Of a DNA stretch of 64,000 nucleotides, positions 34,130 through 42,750 are shown one piece after another. A model generated the notes under the pieces. That model was not told the DNA's origin and searched no databases. It saw nothing but the letters and a program-made list of their open reading frames with translations. Location: positions 1 through 64,000 of the forward strand of contig NZ_BMTY01000006.1 in the NCBI RefSeq assembly GCF_014649915.1, read 5' to 3'. A program made the translations under genes and the position numbers. Source of the DNA: Streptomyces toxytricini (GTDB taxonomy: Bacteria; Actinomycetota; Actinomycetes; Streptomycetales; Streptomycetaceae). Within the stretch, counting starts at the first letter, position 1. Every line of letters begins with the position of its first letter.

Positions 34130-35361
34130 TTCACCGGCAGGACGACGTGGACCCGGTAGCCGCCGCCGAAGCGGGGCCCTGCGGAGCAGGAGCCGCCCAG
34201 TGCGCCGGCCCGCTCCCGCATCCCGAGGAGGCCGTGCCCGCCGCCCGGCCCGTCCGCCGGGGCGGGCTCCACTGCCGCGGCCGCGCCGGCGGCGCCGCCG
34301 CCGTCGTCGAGGACGGTCACCTCGGCCGAGTCCCCGACCCGCACCACGCTGACCTCGGCGCGCGCCCGCGGCCCCGCGTGCTTGCGGACGTTCGTCAGCG
34401 CCTCCTGGATGACCCGGTACGCGGCGAGGTCGACGGCGGCCGACAGCGGGTCGGCATCCCGGCCGAGCTCCACCATCACCTTGACCGGCAGCCCTGCGTT
34501 GCGGAACGTGTCGACCAGTTCGTCGAGCCGCGCCAGCCCCGGGGCGGGCTCGGTCGGCGCCTCCGGGTCCCCGGACTGGCGCAGCAGGCCGACGGTGGCC
34601 CGCAGCTCGTTCAGCGCGGACCGGCTCGCGTCCCGGACGTGGGCGAGGGCCTCCTTGGCCTGGTCGGGGCGCCGGTCCATGACGTGCGCGGCCACCCCGG
34701 CCTGCACGTTGACGAGGGCGATGTGGTGGGCGACCACGTCGTGCAGGTCGCGGGCGATCCGCAGCCGCTCCTCGGCGACCCGGCGCCGCGCCTCCTCCTC
34801 GCGGGTCCGCTCGGCCCGCTCGGCGCGCTCGCGTATCGCGTCGACGAACGCCCGCCGGCTGCGGACGGCGTCGCCGGCGGCCGCGGCCATGCCCGTCCAG
34901 GCGAAGATGCCGATGTTCTCCTGCGCGTACCAGGGCAGCGGCCCGGCGAGCATGGCGATGCCGGTCATCCCCGCCATCGTGAGCAGCGCGATCCGCCAGG
35001 TGGTGGGCCGGTCGGTGCGGGAGGCCAGCGTGTACAGGGCGATGACGGCGGCCATGGCGACGGGCGCCCGCGGCTCGCCGGTGGTCAGCTCCAGCAGGGA
35101 CAGCACGACCGTCGCGGCGAGGACGGCGCGGACGTGCCGGCGCCGGAACACCAGCACCGCCGCGGCCAGCACCATCAGCAGCAGGGAGAGCGGCTCGGGG
35201 GTGCGGGTGCCGAACGTCGGGCCGTGCGGGCCGTGCGGATCGGCGAAGGAGCCGACGACCATGGAGACGAGCGCCCCGAACGCGAGGACGGCGTCGGTGG
35301 CGAGCGGGTGCACGCGCATCCAGTGCCGGGTGGGGGCGAACGGCCCGAGGTCAGTCGTCAT
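34126..35361 (-). CDS. NarL-type sensor histidine kinase
   Basis: A 411-residue protein. Four to six hydrophobic segments fill residues ~20-165. A coiled linker (RERAERAERTREEEARRRVAEE) leads to the HisKA_3 phosphoacceptor RIARDLHDVVAHHIALVNVQ (His in DLHDVVAHH). The ATPase domain has VIQEALTNVRKHA (N box), VLDDGGG and GHGLLGMRERAGALGG. No response regulator is adjacent; the nearest NarL-type regulator is at 44823. Its signal is unknown. Confidence 0.9.
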   Translation of the reverse strand: MTTDLGPFAPTRHWMRVHPLATDAVLAFGALVSMVVGSFADPHGPHGPTFGTRTPEPLSLLLMVLAAAVLVFRRRHVRAVLAATVVLSLLELTTGEPRAPVAMAAVIALYTLASRTDRPTTWRIALLTMAGMTGIAMLAGPLPWYAQENIGIFAWTGMAAAAGDAVRSRRAFVDAIRERAERAERTREEEARRRVAEERLRIARDLHDVVAHHIALVNVQAGVAAHVMDRRPDQAKEALAHVRDASRSALNELRATVGLLRQSGDPEAPTEPAPGLARLDELVDTFRNAGLPVKVMVELGRDADPLSAAVDLAAYRVIQEALTNVRKHAGPRARAEVSVVRVGDSAEVTVLDDGGGAAGAAAAVEPAPADGPGGGHGLLGMRERAGALGGSCSAGPRFGGGYRVHVVLPVK

Positions 35362-35428
35362 CCCGCCTACGGTACGGGGTGGCGGCCGGGGGCCCCGCCC
35401 GGCAGGGGCGGGGCCGTCGCGGGGCCGG

Positions 35429-37390
35429 TCAGCGGTTGGTCTCCAGGTGTCGGCGGTTCAGCCACTTCGGCAGCCCGGGCGCCTCCAGGAAGCCTTCGGC
35501 GCGGCCGGCCGCGATGCCGATCCGCAGCAGGTCCGAGCTCTTCTCGAAGAGCATGAACCGCGGCTCCCAGATCGGCCGGTACTTGGCGTTGGCGCGGTAC
35601 AGCGACTCGATCTGCCACCAGCGGGAGAAGAAGCTCAGCAGGGAGCGCCACAGGCGCAGCACCGGGCCGGCGCCGAGCCGCGAGCCCCGCTCGAAGACCG
35701 AGCGGAACATCGCGAAGTTCAGCGAGACCTGGGAGACGCCGATCTCCTTCGAGCGCTCCAGCAGTTCGATGACCATGAACTCCATCAGGCCGTTCTCGGA
35801 GTCCCGGTCGCGGCGCATCAGGTCGAGGGAGAGGCCCTTGGGTCCCCAGGGCACGAACGACAGCAGGGCTCGCAGGTCGCCGTTGCCGTCGGTGCACTCC
35901 AGCATCACGCACTGGCCGTCGGCGGGGTCGCCGAGGCGCCCCAGCGCCATCGAGAAGCCGCGCTCGGTGGCGCCGTCGCGCCAGTCGTCGGCCCGGCGCA
36001 CCAACTCGGCCATCTCCTCGGCGGGGATGTCCGCGTGGCGGCGGATGCGGACGCTGTAGCCGGCCCGCTTGACGCGGTTGAACGCCTGCCGGACGGTCCG
36101 CATGGCGCGGCCCTCCAGCGTGAACTCGGCCGTTTCGACGATGGCCTCGTCGCCCAGCTCCAGCGCGTCCAGGCCGTGCCGGGCGTAGATCTGGCCGGCC
36201 TCCTCGCTCGCGCCCATCACGGCCGGGACCCAGCCGTGCTCGCGGGCCTCGGCCAGCCAGGGCTCGATCGCGCCGGGCCAGGCCTCGGGGTCGCCGATCG
36301 GGTCGCCGGAGGCGAGCGAGACCCCGCCGACGACGCGGTAGGTGACGGCCGCCTTGCCGGTCGGGGACCAGATGACGGACTTCTCGCGGCGCAGGGCGAA
36401 GTAGCCGAGGGAGTCGCGGTCGCCCTGCCGGGCCAGCAGCGCGCGGAGCCTCTCCTCGTCCTCCTCGGTCAGAGGGTCGACGGCGCGGCGCGAGCGGAAC
36501 GCGGCGAGCAGGACGGCCAGCAGCAGCACCATCGACATCACGTTGATGACGACGTCGACCCAGGCGGGCGTGGTGATCGCGGCGTAGTCGCGGGCGTCGG
36601 GGTCGAGCGTGATCAGCCGCATCGCGCCGTAGCGCCAGCGGGCCAGGAAGGAGGCCTCGGAGGCGTCCGGGTCGGTGTTGGCAGCGCCGACGATCAGCGC
36701 GGCCAGCAGCGAGGTGACGAGCAGCCCGACGGCGGCGACGGCGGTCGCGAGCTTCGGGTTCGAGCGGTCGCCCTTGGCGTAGAACTCCCGCCGGCCCAGC
36801 AGCAGGGCGCCGACGAACGCCGCGGTCAGGACCAGGGAGACCCAGTTCTGGACGTGGTCGCGGAACTCCGGGTAGCAGACCTCGAACCCGCCGCCGGTGC
36901 ACGGGGCGAAGGCGGCGGTCGCGAAGGCGAGCAGCAGCAGGCCGGCCAGCACCAGGTTCAGGATCCAGGCGGCCCGCTTGCGGCGGCCCATGGTCACCGC
37001 GAGGAGCAGGGAGAACAGGCCGGAGGCGAATCCGGCGGTCAGCAGGTACGGGGTGTAGAAGTCGGCGGTGTTGTGCCGGCGCAGGTCCTGCCCGAGCGAG
37101 ACCCACACCGCGCTCAGGAAGTTGACGAAGGTGACGGCGCGCAGGTACCAGACGGCGAACGCGGCGCTGCGCCGGGAACGGGCGGAGCCGCGGCCGGAGC
37201 CGGGGGCCCCGTCGTCCTTGCGCGCGGCCCCGTCGTCCTTGCGGGTGCCGGATGCGGTGTTCGCGGTGGCGCCGGCGGTTCCCCCGCCGGCGGTCTGTGC
37301 CGGTTTCGCCTTCTGTGTCGCTTGTGCCTTCTGTGCGGCCTGTGCGGCGTTCCGGTCGATATCTGCGCTGGTCAAGCGGGCCTCTCCCAT
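35429..37390 (-). CDS. MprF-like phosphatidylglycerol lysyltransferase domain protein (DUF2156)
   Basis: A 653-residue membrane protein. Residues 1-~65 are an Ala/Lys/Gly-rich disordered tail, then about seven hydrophobic segments to residue ~300, then a soluble GNAT-like DUF2156 domain (RREKSVIWSPTGKAAVTYRVVGGVSLASGDPIGDPEAW ... SFVPWGPKGLSLDLMRRD). Members transfer amino acids from aminoacyl-tRNA to membrane lipids, altering surface charge. The ATG at 37390 has little Shine-Dalgarno; a TTG at 37375 is preceded by gggagagg and may be the true start. It lies upstream of the histidine kinase. Confidence 0.86.
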   Translation of the reverse strand: MGEARLTSADIDRNAAQAAQKAQATQKAKPAQTAGGGTAGATANTASGTRKDDGAARKDDGAPGSGRGSARSRRSAAFAVWYLRAVTFVNFLSAVWVSLGQDLRRHNTADFYTPYLLTAGFASGLFSLLLAVTMGRRKRAAWILNLVLAGLLLLAFATAAFAPCTGGGFEVCYPEFRDHVQNWVSLVLTAAFVGALLLGRREFYAKGDRSNPKLATAVAAVGLLVTSLLAALIVGAANTDPDASEASFLARWRYGAMRLITLDPDARDYAAITTPAWVDVVINVMSMVLLLAVLLAAFRSRRAVDPLTEEDEERLRALLARQGDRDSLGYFALRREKSVIWSPTGKAAVTYRVVGGVSLASGDPIGDPEAWPGAIEPWLAEAREHGWVPAVMGASEEAGQIYARHGLDALELGDEAIVETAEFTLEGRAMRTVRQAFNRVKRAGYSVRIRRHADIPAEEMAELVRRADDWRDGATERGFSMALGRLGDPADGQCVMLECTDGNGDLRALLSFVPWGPKGLSLDLMRRDRDSENGLMEFMVIELLERSKEIGVSQVSLNFAMFRSVFERGSRLGAGPVLRLWRSLLSFFSRWWQIESLYRANAKYRPIWEPRFMLFEKSSDLLRIGIAAGRAEGFLEAPGLPKWLNRRHLETNR

Positions 37391-37469
37391 GAAAGCCGAT
37401 CATATGGGGCGCCGCCGACCGTGAATGCCGGACCGCAGGGCCGCAGCCCCGTGCCACGGCCCCGCCGGC

Positions 37470-38552
37470 TCAGTCCTCGCGCGCCGGCTCCTCCGGCTGC
37501 GGCTCCTCCGCACGCTCCGGCAGCTCCGCCGCGAGTGCGGCGGCCGCCTGGACGAGCGGAAGGGCCAGCAGCGCCCCGGTTCCTTCCCCTACGGTGACGC
37601 CGTGGGACAGCAGGGGGTTGAGTGCCATCCGGTCCAGGGCCTTGGCCTGCGCCGGCTCGCCGCTCGCCTGCCCCGCCAGCCACCAGTCCGGCGCGCGGAA
37701 CGCCGCCCGCTGCGCCACCAGCCCGCAGGCCGCCGAGACGACGCCGTCCAGGACGACCGGGGTGCGGCGCACCGCGCACTGCAGCAGGAACCCGGTGATC
37801 GCGGCGACGTCCGCGCCGCCGACCGCGGAGAGCAGGGCCAGCTGGTCGCCCAGGACGGGGCGGGCCCGGCGCAGGGCGTCGCGGATCGCGGCGCACTTGC
37901 GCATCCAGGCCAGGTCGTCGATCGGCACGCCGCCGCGGCCGGTGACCACCGACGCGTCGGTCCCGCACAGGGCGGCCACGAGCACCGCGGCGACGGTGGT
38001 CCCGCCGACGCTGAGGTCGCCGAGGACGACCAGGTCGGTGCCGGAGTCGGCCTCCTCGTCGGCGATCCGCACCCCGAGCCGCACAGCGGCCTCGGCCTCC
38101 TCGCGGGTCAGGGCGTCCTCCACGTCGATACGGCCGCTGCCGCGCCGCACCCGGTGGCGGACGACGTCCTCGGGCAGCAGCCCCGGATCGCAGTCCAGCC
38201 CCGCGTCCACCACCCGCACCGACGCGCCGAACCGGCCGGCGAGGACGGAAGCGGGGCTCGACCCGTCCAGGACCGCGCGCACCAGGGCGTGCGCGCCCCC
38301 CGCGGGCCGGGCGGACACCCCTGCGGCGGCGATGCCGTGGTCGGCGGCGAACAGGACGACCCGGGGCCGCTCGACCGGCCTGACCGGGACCCGGCCCTGC
38401 GCCGCGGCCAGCCACTCGGCGAGCTCGTCGAGCCGCCCGAGGGCCCCCGCCGGCACGGACAGCCGCTCGCGGCGCTCCTCGGCGTCCCGCCGGACTCCGT
38501 TGTCGGGGCGCTCGATCAGGTCGGAGAAGTCGTCGAGATTCAGCGTGGTCAT
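37470..38552 (-). CDS. cobT: Nicotinate-nucleotide--dimethylbenzimidazole phosphoribosyltransferase
   Basis: A 360-residue protein. CobT activates dimethylbenzimidazole for the lower ligand of cobalamin. Conserved features: PAGALGRLDELAEWLA, the FAADHGIAAAGVSA loop, LGDLSVGGTTVAA and the catalytic-Glu segment VGEGTGALLALPL near the C-terminus. The tail is acidic (ERAEEPQPEEPARED). It lies 93 bp after cobU on the same strand, likely co-transcribed. No cobalamin riboswitch was seen in the gaps. Confidence 0.95.
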   Translation of the reverse strand: MTTLNLDDFSDLIERPDNGVRRDAEERRERLSVPAGALGRLDELAEWLAAAQGRVPVRPVERPRVVLFAADHGIAAAGVSARPAGGAHALVRAVLDGSSPASVLAGRFGASVRVVDAGLDCDPGLLPEDVVRHRVRRGSGRIDVEDALTREEAEAAVRLGVRIADEEADSGTDLVVLGDLSVGGTTVAAVLVAALCGTDASVVTGRGGVPIDDLAWMRKCAAIRDALRRARPVLGDQLALLSAVGGADVAAITGFLLQCAVRRTPVVLDGVVSAACGLVAQRAAFRAPDWWLAGQASGEPAQAKALDRMALNPLLSHGVTVGEGTGALLALPLVQAAAALAAELPERAEEPQPEEPARED

Positions 38553-38645
38553 CTGCCAGAGCGTACAGCCGGTGAGGCCCTGCCCAAGCCCCTGCGGGAG
38601 CGGCCCCGCGGGCGTCCCGGCCGCCTGCCGCGAGATGCGGCCGGG

Positions 38646-39851
38646 TCAGTCCTTCAGGACCAGCGCCTGCCCCGCCACCACCAGCAGGACGTGCTCGCAC
38701 TCGGCGGCCACCGCCGCGTTCAGGCGCCCGAGTTCGTCCCGGAACCGGCGCCCCGAAGCCGTCGCGGGGACGACGCCCGAACCGACCTCGTTGCTGACGG
38801 CCACCACCGTGCGCCGGGTCGCCCGTACCGCCGCGACCAGCTCCGCGGTCCGCTCCCGCAGCCGCTCCCGGCCGCCGGCCTCCCACACCGCGTCGTCCCA
38901 GGCACCCGCCCGGTCCATCGCGTCCGTCAGCCACAGCGCCAGGCAGTCCACGAGCAGCGGCGGGCCGCCCTCCGCCAGCATCGGCACCAGGTCGCAGGTC
39001 TCCACCGTCCGCCAGGACGCCGGCCGCCGCTCCCGGTGCAGGCCGACCCGCGCCGCCCACTCCGCGTCCCCGTCGCGGGAGCCCGACGTGGCCGCGTACA
39101 GGACCTCCGGGAAGCCCTCCAGCCGCCGCTCCGCCTCCACCGACTTCCCCGAGCGCGCACCGCCGAGCACCAGCGTCCGCCGAGGCAGGTCCGGCACCGC
39201 GTGGTACTCGCCGACCGTCACCGTCGCCCCGTCCGGCACCGCCCGCGCCCCCGCCGCCGCGCACCGCCGCTGCAGCTCCCGGCCCGGCGGCACGTCGTGG
39301 TCCAGGTGCACGGCGATGACGTCGGTCGTCGGCCCCGCCGCCCCGCTCGCCCGCAGCCGCGCCAGCGCCTCCGGCCGGCCCAGCACGTCCGCCAGCACCA
39401 TGTCGTACGGGCGCTCGGCCATCGCGCCGTTCGTCCCCGCGGGCGCCCCGCCCGGCGGCAGGTACAGCAGCCGGCTCCCGTCCGGGCCGACCACCTCGTA
39501 CCCCGTGCCAGGCGCGTCCATCGGCACCGCCCGCACCCGGTGCCCGCTGATCACGGCGAGCTCGCGCCCGTCCGGCACCCGCCCTGCCGTCGGCAGGCCC
39601 GGCGGCAGCTCCACGGGCGGCCCGTCGTGCGGATGGGTGAGCAGGACCTGCCGGACCCCGGCCAGCGAATGGCCGGCCCGGGCCCCCGCGAGGACCGCCC
39701 CGGGGGTCAGGTCCAGCAGCAGCGCCCCGTCGACGAGCAGGGAGGTCGCGGCCCGCGCCAGGGGGCCGACGGAGACCGCGCAGGCCGCGCAGGGACAGCC
39801 GGGGCGGGGCAGTCCCTCCGGGGTTCCGGTGCCGAGCAGAGTGAGTTCCAC
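38646..39851 (-). CDS. cobU: CobU kinase/guanylyltransferase fused to an N-terminal MBL-like (PhnP-like) domain
   Basis: A 401-residue protein; the GTG at 39851 follows gggaggatcttcct. The C-terminal ~170 residues are CobU (TLVLGGARSGKSVEAERR P-loop, VETCDLVPML, VSNEVGSGVVPATASGRRFRDELG), which phosphorylates and GMP-activates adenosylcobinamide. The N-terminal ~220 residues begin LTLLGTGTPEGLPRPGCPCAAC, like metal-dependent hydrolases of the beta-lactamase fold, with a degenerate metal site (LLTHPHDGP). The fusion is recognised in Streptomyces CobU; the role of the extra domain is unknown. Confidence 0.9.
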   Translation of the reverse strand: MELTLLGTGTPEGLPRPGCPCAACAVSVGPLARAATSLLVDGALLLDLTPGAVLAGARAGHSLAGVRQVLLTHPHDGPPVELPPGLPTAGRVPDGRELAVISGHRVRAVPMDAPGTGYEVVGPDGSRLLYLPPGGAPAGTNGAMAERPYDMVLADVLGRPEALARLRASGAAGPTTDVIAVHLDHDVPPGRELQRRCAAAGARAVPDGATVTVGEYHAVPDLPRRTLVLGGARSGKSVEAERRLEGFPEVLYAATSGSRDGDAEWAARVGLHRERRPASWRTVETCDLVPMLAEGGPPLLVDCLALWLTDAMDRAGAWDDAVWEAGGRERLRERTAELVAAVRATRRTVVAVSNEVGSGVVPATASGRRFRDELGRLNAAVAAECEHVLLVVAGQALVLKD

Positions 39852-39914
39852 AGGAAGATCCTCCCGCGTCCCCGGGAGTGGTGCGCGCCCGGCTACTCTG
39901 CGGGCAGACTCAAG

Positions 39915-39947
39915 GCGAGCAGCGGACGAGCAACGGACGAGCAACGG
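39915..39947 (+). repeat. Three tandem 11-bp repeats in a 5' leader
   Basis: gcgagcagcgg, acgagcaacgg and acgagcaacgg at 39915-39947 run up to the Shine-Dalgarno (acggagg) of the 70-residue gene; tactct at 39893-39898 upstream could be a -10. This is either a regulatory array or a leader artefact. Confidence 0.5.
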
Positions 39948-39955
39948 AGGCGGAC

Positions 39956-40168
39956 ATGGCGTGGACGTGGCGGTTCGAGACGGCCGACGGCAGCCCGGCG
40001 GCGCCGGCGGTGGAGCCGGAGGAGTTCACCACGCAGGGCGACGCGGAATCGTGGATCGGCGAGTACTGGAAGGAGCTGCTTGAGGGCGGCACCGAGCGGG
40101 TCAGGCTGTCGGACGACGGCGGCGCCGAGGTGTACGCGATGAGCCTGCGCGAGGCCCTCGACGCCTGA
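39956..40168 (+). CDS. Small conserved protein, unknown function
   Basis: A 70-residue acidic protein starting MAWTWRFETADG, with acggaggcggac upstream of the ATG. The sequence is compact and globular-looking (FTTQGDAESWIGEYWKELLEGG, VRLSDDGGAEVYAMSLREAL), like widespread actinobacterial short ORFs of the same start. It is divergent from cobU and convergent with the methyltransferase. No function assigned. Confidence 0.75.
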   Translation: MAWTWRFETADGSPAAPAVEPEEFTTQGDAESWIGEYWKELLEGGTERVRLSDDGGAEVYAMSLREALDA

Positions 40169-40196
40169 CCCGGCCCTGCCGGGACACGGACGCGCG

Positions 40197-40228
40197 CGTG
40201 CCCCGGGACCCTGGGGTTCCGGGGCACG
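40197..40228. terminator. Convergent terminator
   Basis: cgtgccccggga (40197-40208) and ttccggggcacg (40217-40228) form a 12-bp stem with one mismatch between the 70-residue gene and the methyltransferase gene. Confidence 0.75.
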
Positions 40229-40255
40229 GCCGTGCGGGGGAGGGGGCGGTCCGGG

Positions 40256-41068
40256 TCAGCCCCGGACGCCGCACAGGTGGAGCAGCGCCGCCACTCCGCG
40301 GTACGGGTCGGTGCGGCCCGCGCGGTCCTCGGCGGCCAGGAGCCGGTCGAGCTCCTCCTCCGGCGGGAGCGTTCCGCCCGCCTCGGTGCCGTCGGTGAAG
40401 ACGCGCACCCCGTACCAGGCCTGGAGCGGGGCGCCGATCCCGGACAGCGTGCCCGTCAGCTCGGACAGCCGGTCCGCGCGGACCTCCAGGCCGAGCCGGT
40501 TGGTGTAGTCGACCGACTCGAACGCGGCGAGCGCGCCCGACCAGTCGCCGTCCAGCCCGGGGCGCATCGCGAGCGCGTCGCCGTTGCGCACGAGGAGGGA
40601 CAGCAGCCCGCCCGGGGCCAGCATCCGGGCCAGCCCGGCGAGCATGGCGTCCGGCTCGGGCACGTACATCAGTACGCCGTGGCACAGCACGACGTCGAAG
40701 CTGCCCGGCGTGAAGTGCGCGCCGGTCTCCCGGCCGTCGCCCTCCAGCAGCCGAACCCGCTCCTGGATCCCGGCGGGCTCGGCGGAGAGCGCCTCGCGGG
40801 CGACCTCCAGCATGCCGGGGTCCTTCTCCAGACCCGTCACCCGGTGTCCGGCGCGGGCGAGACGCAGCGCCTGGGTGCCCTGGCCCATGCCGACGTCCAG
40901 AACGCGCAGCCGCTGCCCCACGGGGAAGCGCTGCACGATCTGCTCGTCGACCTGCCGGCCCACGAGTTCCTGGCGGACGGCGTTGCGCAGTCCTCCCAGG
41001 CCCTCCAGCCACAGCCGGGCTCCCCCCGCGAAGCCGTCCCCCGACGCTCCGGACGGCCGTGCGCTCAG
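40256..41068 (-). CDS. SAM-dependent methyltransferase, probable CTG start
   Basis: A ~270-residue class I methyltransferase. The SAM motif I is RVLDVGMGQGTQALRLA, followed by acidic motif II (VTGLEKDPGML), LLEGDGRE and FDVVLCHGVLMYV. It resembles SmtA/CmoM-like tRNA-modifying or small-molecule methyltransferases; substrate unknown. The upstream DUF3043 stop at 41065 overlaps a CTG (ctga, 41068-41065) in frame, with gcgggg 6-7 nt before it. There is no ATG, GTG or TTG in frame between there and 41254, so CTG is the likely start unless a ~190-bp overlap is real. Confidence 0.82.
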   Translation of the reverse strand: MSARPSGASGDGFAGGARLWLEGLGGLRNAVRQELVGRQVDEQIVQRFPVGQRLRVLDVGMGQGTQALRLARAGHRVTGLEKDPGMLEVAREALSAEPAGIQERVRLLEGDGRETGAHFTPGSFDVVLCHGVLMYVPEPDAMLAGLARMLAPGGLLSLLVRNGDALAMRPGLDGDWSGALAAFESVDYTNRLGLEVRADRLSELTGTLSGIGAPLQAWYGVRVFTDGTEAGGTLPPEEELDRLLAAEDRAGRTDPYRGVAALLHLCGVRG

Positions 41069-41664
41069 GGCCGTTCCCCGCGCTTGACCTGCGGCTTCGG
41101 CAGCCGGAGGCGGCGCATCTGGAGGGTGCGCATCAGGCCGTAGGCGACGGCGCCGCGGCGCGGCTGGTCCGCGAAGCGCTCGTTCAGCGCCTTGCGCAGG
41201 CGGAATCCGAGGGCCACCGAGTCGACGATGATCAGGGCGATCACGGCCAGCCACAGCAGCAGCGCGGCGTTCTGGATCGACGGGACCCGCACCATGCTCA
41301 GCACGAGGATGATCACCGCGAGCGGCAGGAACATCTCGGCGACGGAGAAGCGGGAGTCGACGAAGTCGCGGACGAAGCGGCGCACGGGCCCCTTGTCACG
41401 CGCCGGCAGGTAGCGCTCGTCACCGTTGGCCAGGGCCTCGCGCTGCTTGGCCAGCTCCACGCGGCGGCGCTCGCGGGCGCGCCGCATGTCCTCCTTGCGG
41501 TTGCCGGTCGAGGCCGCCACGGCCTTGCGCTGCGACTGCGCGACGGCGCGCTTCGGCGTCGGGCGGCCCTTGGGGGCCTGCGGGTCACGGGGCTGCGAGG
41601 ACTCGGCGCTCACCTTGTCGGCGGCGGCGGCCTTCTCTTCCTTGGAGGAACGGCTACCAAACAC
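41065..41664 (-). CDS. DUF3043 membrane protein
   Basis: A 199-residue protein. I chose the GTG at 41664 (MFGSRSSKEEKAAAADK), matching typical family starts. The N-terminal half is Lys/Arg-rich and disordered (RKEDMRRARERRRVELAKQREAL), then DKGPVRRFVRDFVDSRFSVAEMFLPLAVIILVLSMVR with two hydrophobic helices, and a C-terminal basic segment (QMRRLRLPKPQVKRGERP). Function unknown; widely conserved in Actinobacteria. Translationally coupled to the methyltransferase. Confidence 0.86.
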   Translation of the reverse strand: MFGSRSSKEEKAAAADKVSAESSQPRDPQAPKGRPTPKRAVAQSQRKAVAASTGNRKEDMRRARERRRVELAKQREALANGDERYLPARDKGPVRRFVRDFVDSRFSVAEMFLPLAVIILVLSMVRVPSIQNAALLLWLAVIALIIVDSVALGFRLRKALNERFADQPRRGAVAYGLMRTLQMRRLRLPKPQVKRGERP

Positions 41665-41710
41665 AAAACCCAAGCGTACGTGGTCGGCGACTGCCGCCCC
41701 ACCCCCACGG

Positions 41711-41737
41711 GGAACGATCCGGCAACGGCGGGCGTCT
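41711..41737 (+). promoter_or_regulatory. Possible ECF sigma promoter for pspA
   Basis: GGAAC (41711-41715), 17 nt, then CGTCT (41733-41737) resembles the Streptomyces SigE pattern GGAAC-n15/16-CGTC, one base longer in the spacer. It is 200 bp from the pspA start. The 277-bp gap 41665-41941 holds nothing else I can assign. Confidence 0.35.
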
Positions 41738-41941
41738 GGACCAGTGCAGGGTTCGTGCGGCGGACCGGGGCCCGCCCCGGGGGCGCGTCTCATCCTCACG
41801 CCTTACCGGGGCCGGGGCACAGTCGTCCTGGAGGAGGAGCGCATCCGCTCACGAACAGTGCGGTAATGGAGACAGGGCCCGTACTGTGGGTCTTGTTGGT
41901 CGTCTGGAGCGAAGTCCGTCAGAAGGGGGCGCGCGAAGCCC

Positions 41942-42736
41942 ATGAGCGGTGTCATGAAGCGTATGGGGATGATCTTCCGCGCGAAGGCGAACAAGGCCCT
42001 TGACCGGGCCGAGGACCCGCGCGAAACCCTCGACTACTCCTACCAGAAGCAGCTGGAGCTGCTCCAGAAGGTCCGCCGCGGCGTCGCCGACGTGGCCACC
42101 TCCCGCAAGCGCCTGGAGCTCCAGCTCAACCAGCTGCAGACCCAGTCCTCGAAGCTGGAGGACCAGGGCCGCAAGGCGCTCGCGCTGGGCCGCGAGGACC
42201 TGGCCCGGGAGGCCCTCTCCCGCCGCGCCTCGCTCCAGCAGCAGGTCGGCGACCTCCAGGTGCAGCACGAGACCCTCCAGGGCGAGGAGGAGAAGCTGAC
42301 GCTGGCAGCGCAGCGCCTCCAGGCCAAGGTGGACGCCTTCCGCACCAAGAAGGAGACCATCAAGGCCACCTACACCGCCGCCCAGGCGCAGACCCGGATC
42401 GCCGAGTCCTTCTCCGGCATCTCGGAGGAGATGAGCGACGTCGGCCTCGCCATCCAGCGCGCCGAGGACAAGACGGCCCAGCTCCAGGCCCGCGCCGGCG
42501 CCATCGACGAGCTGCTCGCCTCCGGCGCCCTCGACGACCAGAGCGGCCTCGGCGCCAAGGACGACATCCAGGCCGAGCTCGACCGCCTCTCCGGCGGCAC
42601 CGACGTCGAGCTGGAGCTCCAGCGGATGAAGGCCGAGCTGGCGGGCGGCCCCTCCGCCCAGCAGCAGGCCATCGAGGGCGGCGCCCCCGGCACCGCCCAG
42701 CAGCAGCAGAGCCAGCACCGGTTCGACAAGCAGTAG
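41942..42736 (+). CDS. pspA: Phage-shock protein A (PspA/IM30)
   Basis: A 264-residue, almost wholly helical coiled-coil protein. The N-terminal amphipathic helix MSGVMKRMGMIFRAKANKALDRAEDP and RETLDYSYQKQLELLQKVRRGVADVATSRKRLE identify the PspA/IM30 (ESCRT-III-like) family. The C-terminus is Gln-rich. PspA oligomers protect a stressed cytoplasmic membrane; in Streptomyces the gene is linked to cell-envelope stress. pspAA follows 14 bp downstream. No pspF or pspBC genes are near. Confidence 0.94.
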   Translation: MSGVMKRMGMIFRAKANKALDRAEDPRETLDYSYQKQLELLQKVRRGVADVATSRKRLELQLNQLQTQSSKLEDQGRKALALGREDLAREALSRRASLQQQVGDLQVQHETLQGEEEKLTLAAQRLQAKVDAFRTKKETIKATYTAAQAQTRIAESFSGISEEMSDVGLAIQRAEDKTAQLQARAGAIDELLASGALDDQSGLGAKDDIQAELDRLSGGTDVELELQRMKAELAGGPSAQQQAIEGGAPGTAQQQQSQHRFDKQ

Positions 42737-42750
42737 GACAGGGGCCCGTC

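Noticed and set aside
38553..38645. Cobalamin riboswitch before cobT
   Set aside because: The gap is only 93 bp and shows no B12-box-like structure; the gap before cobS is also too short.
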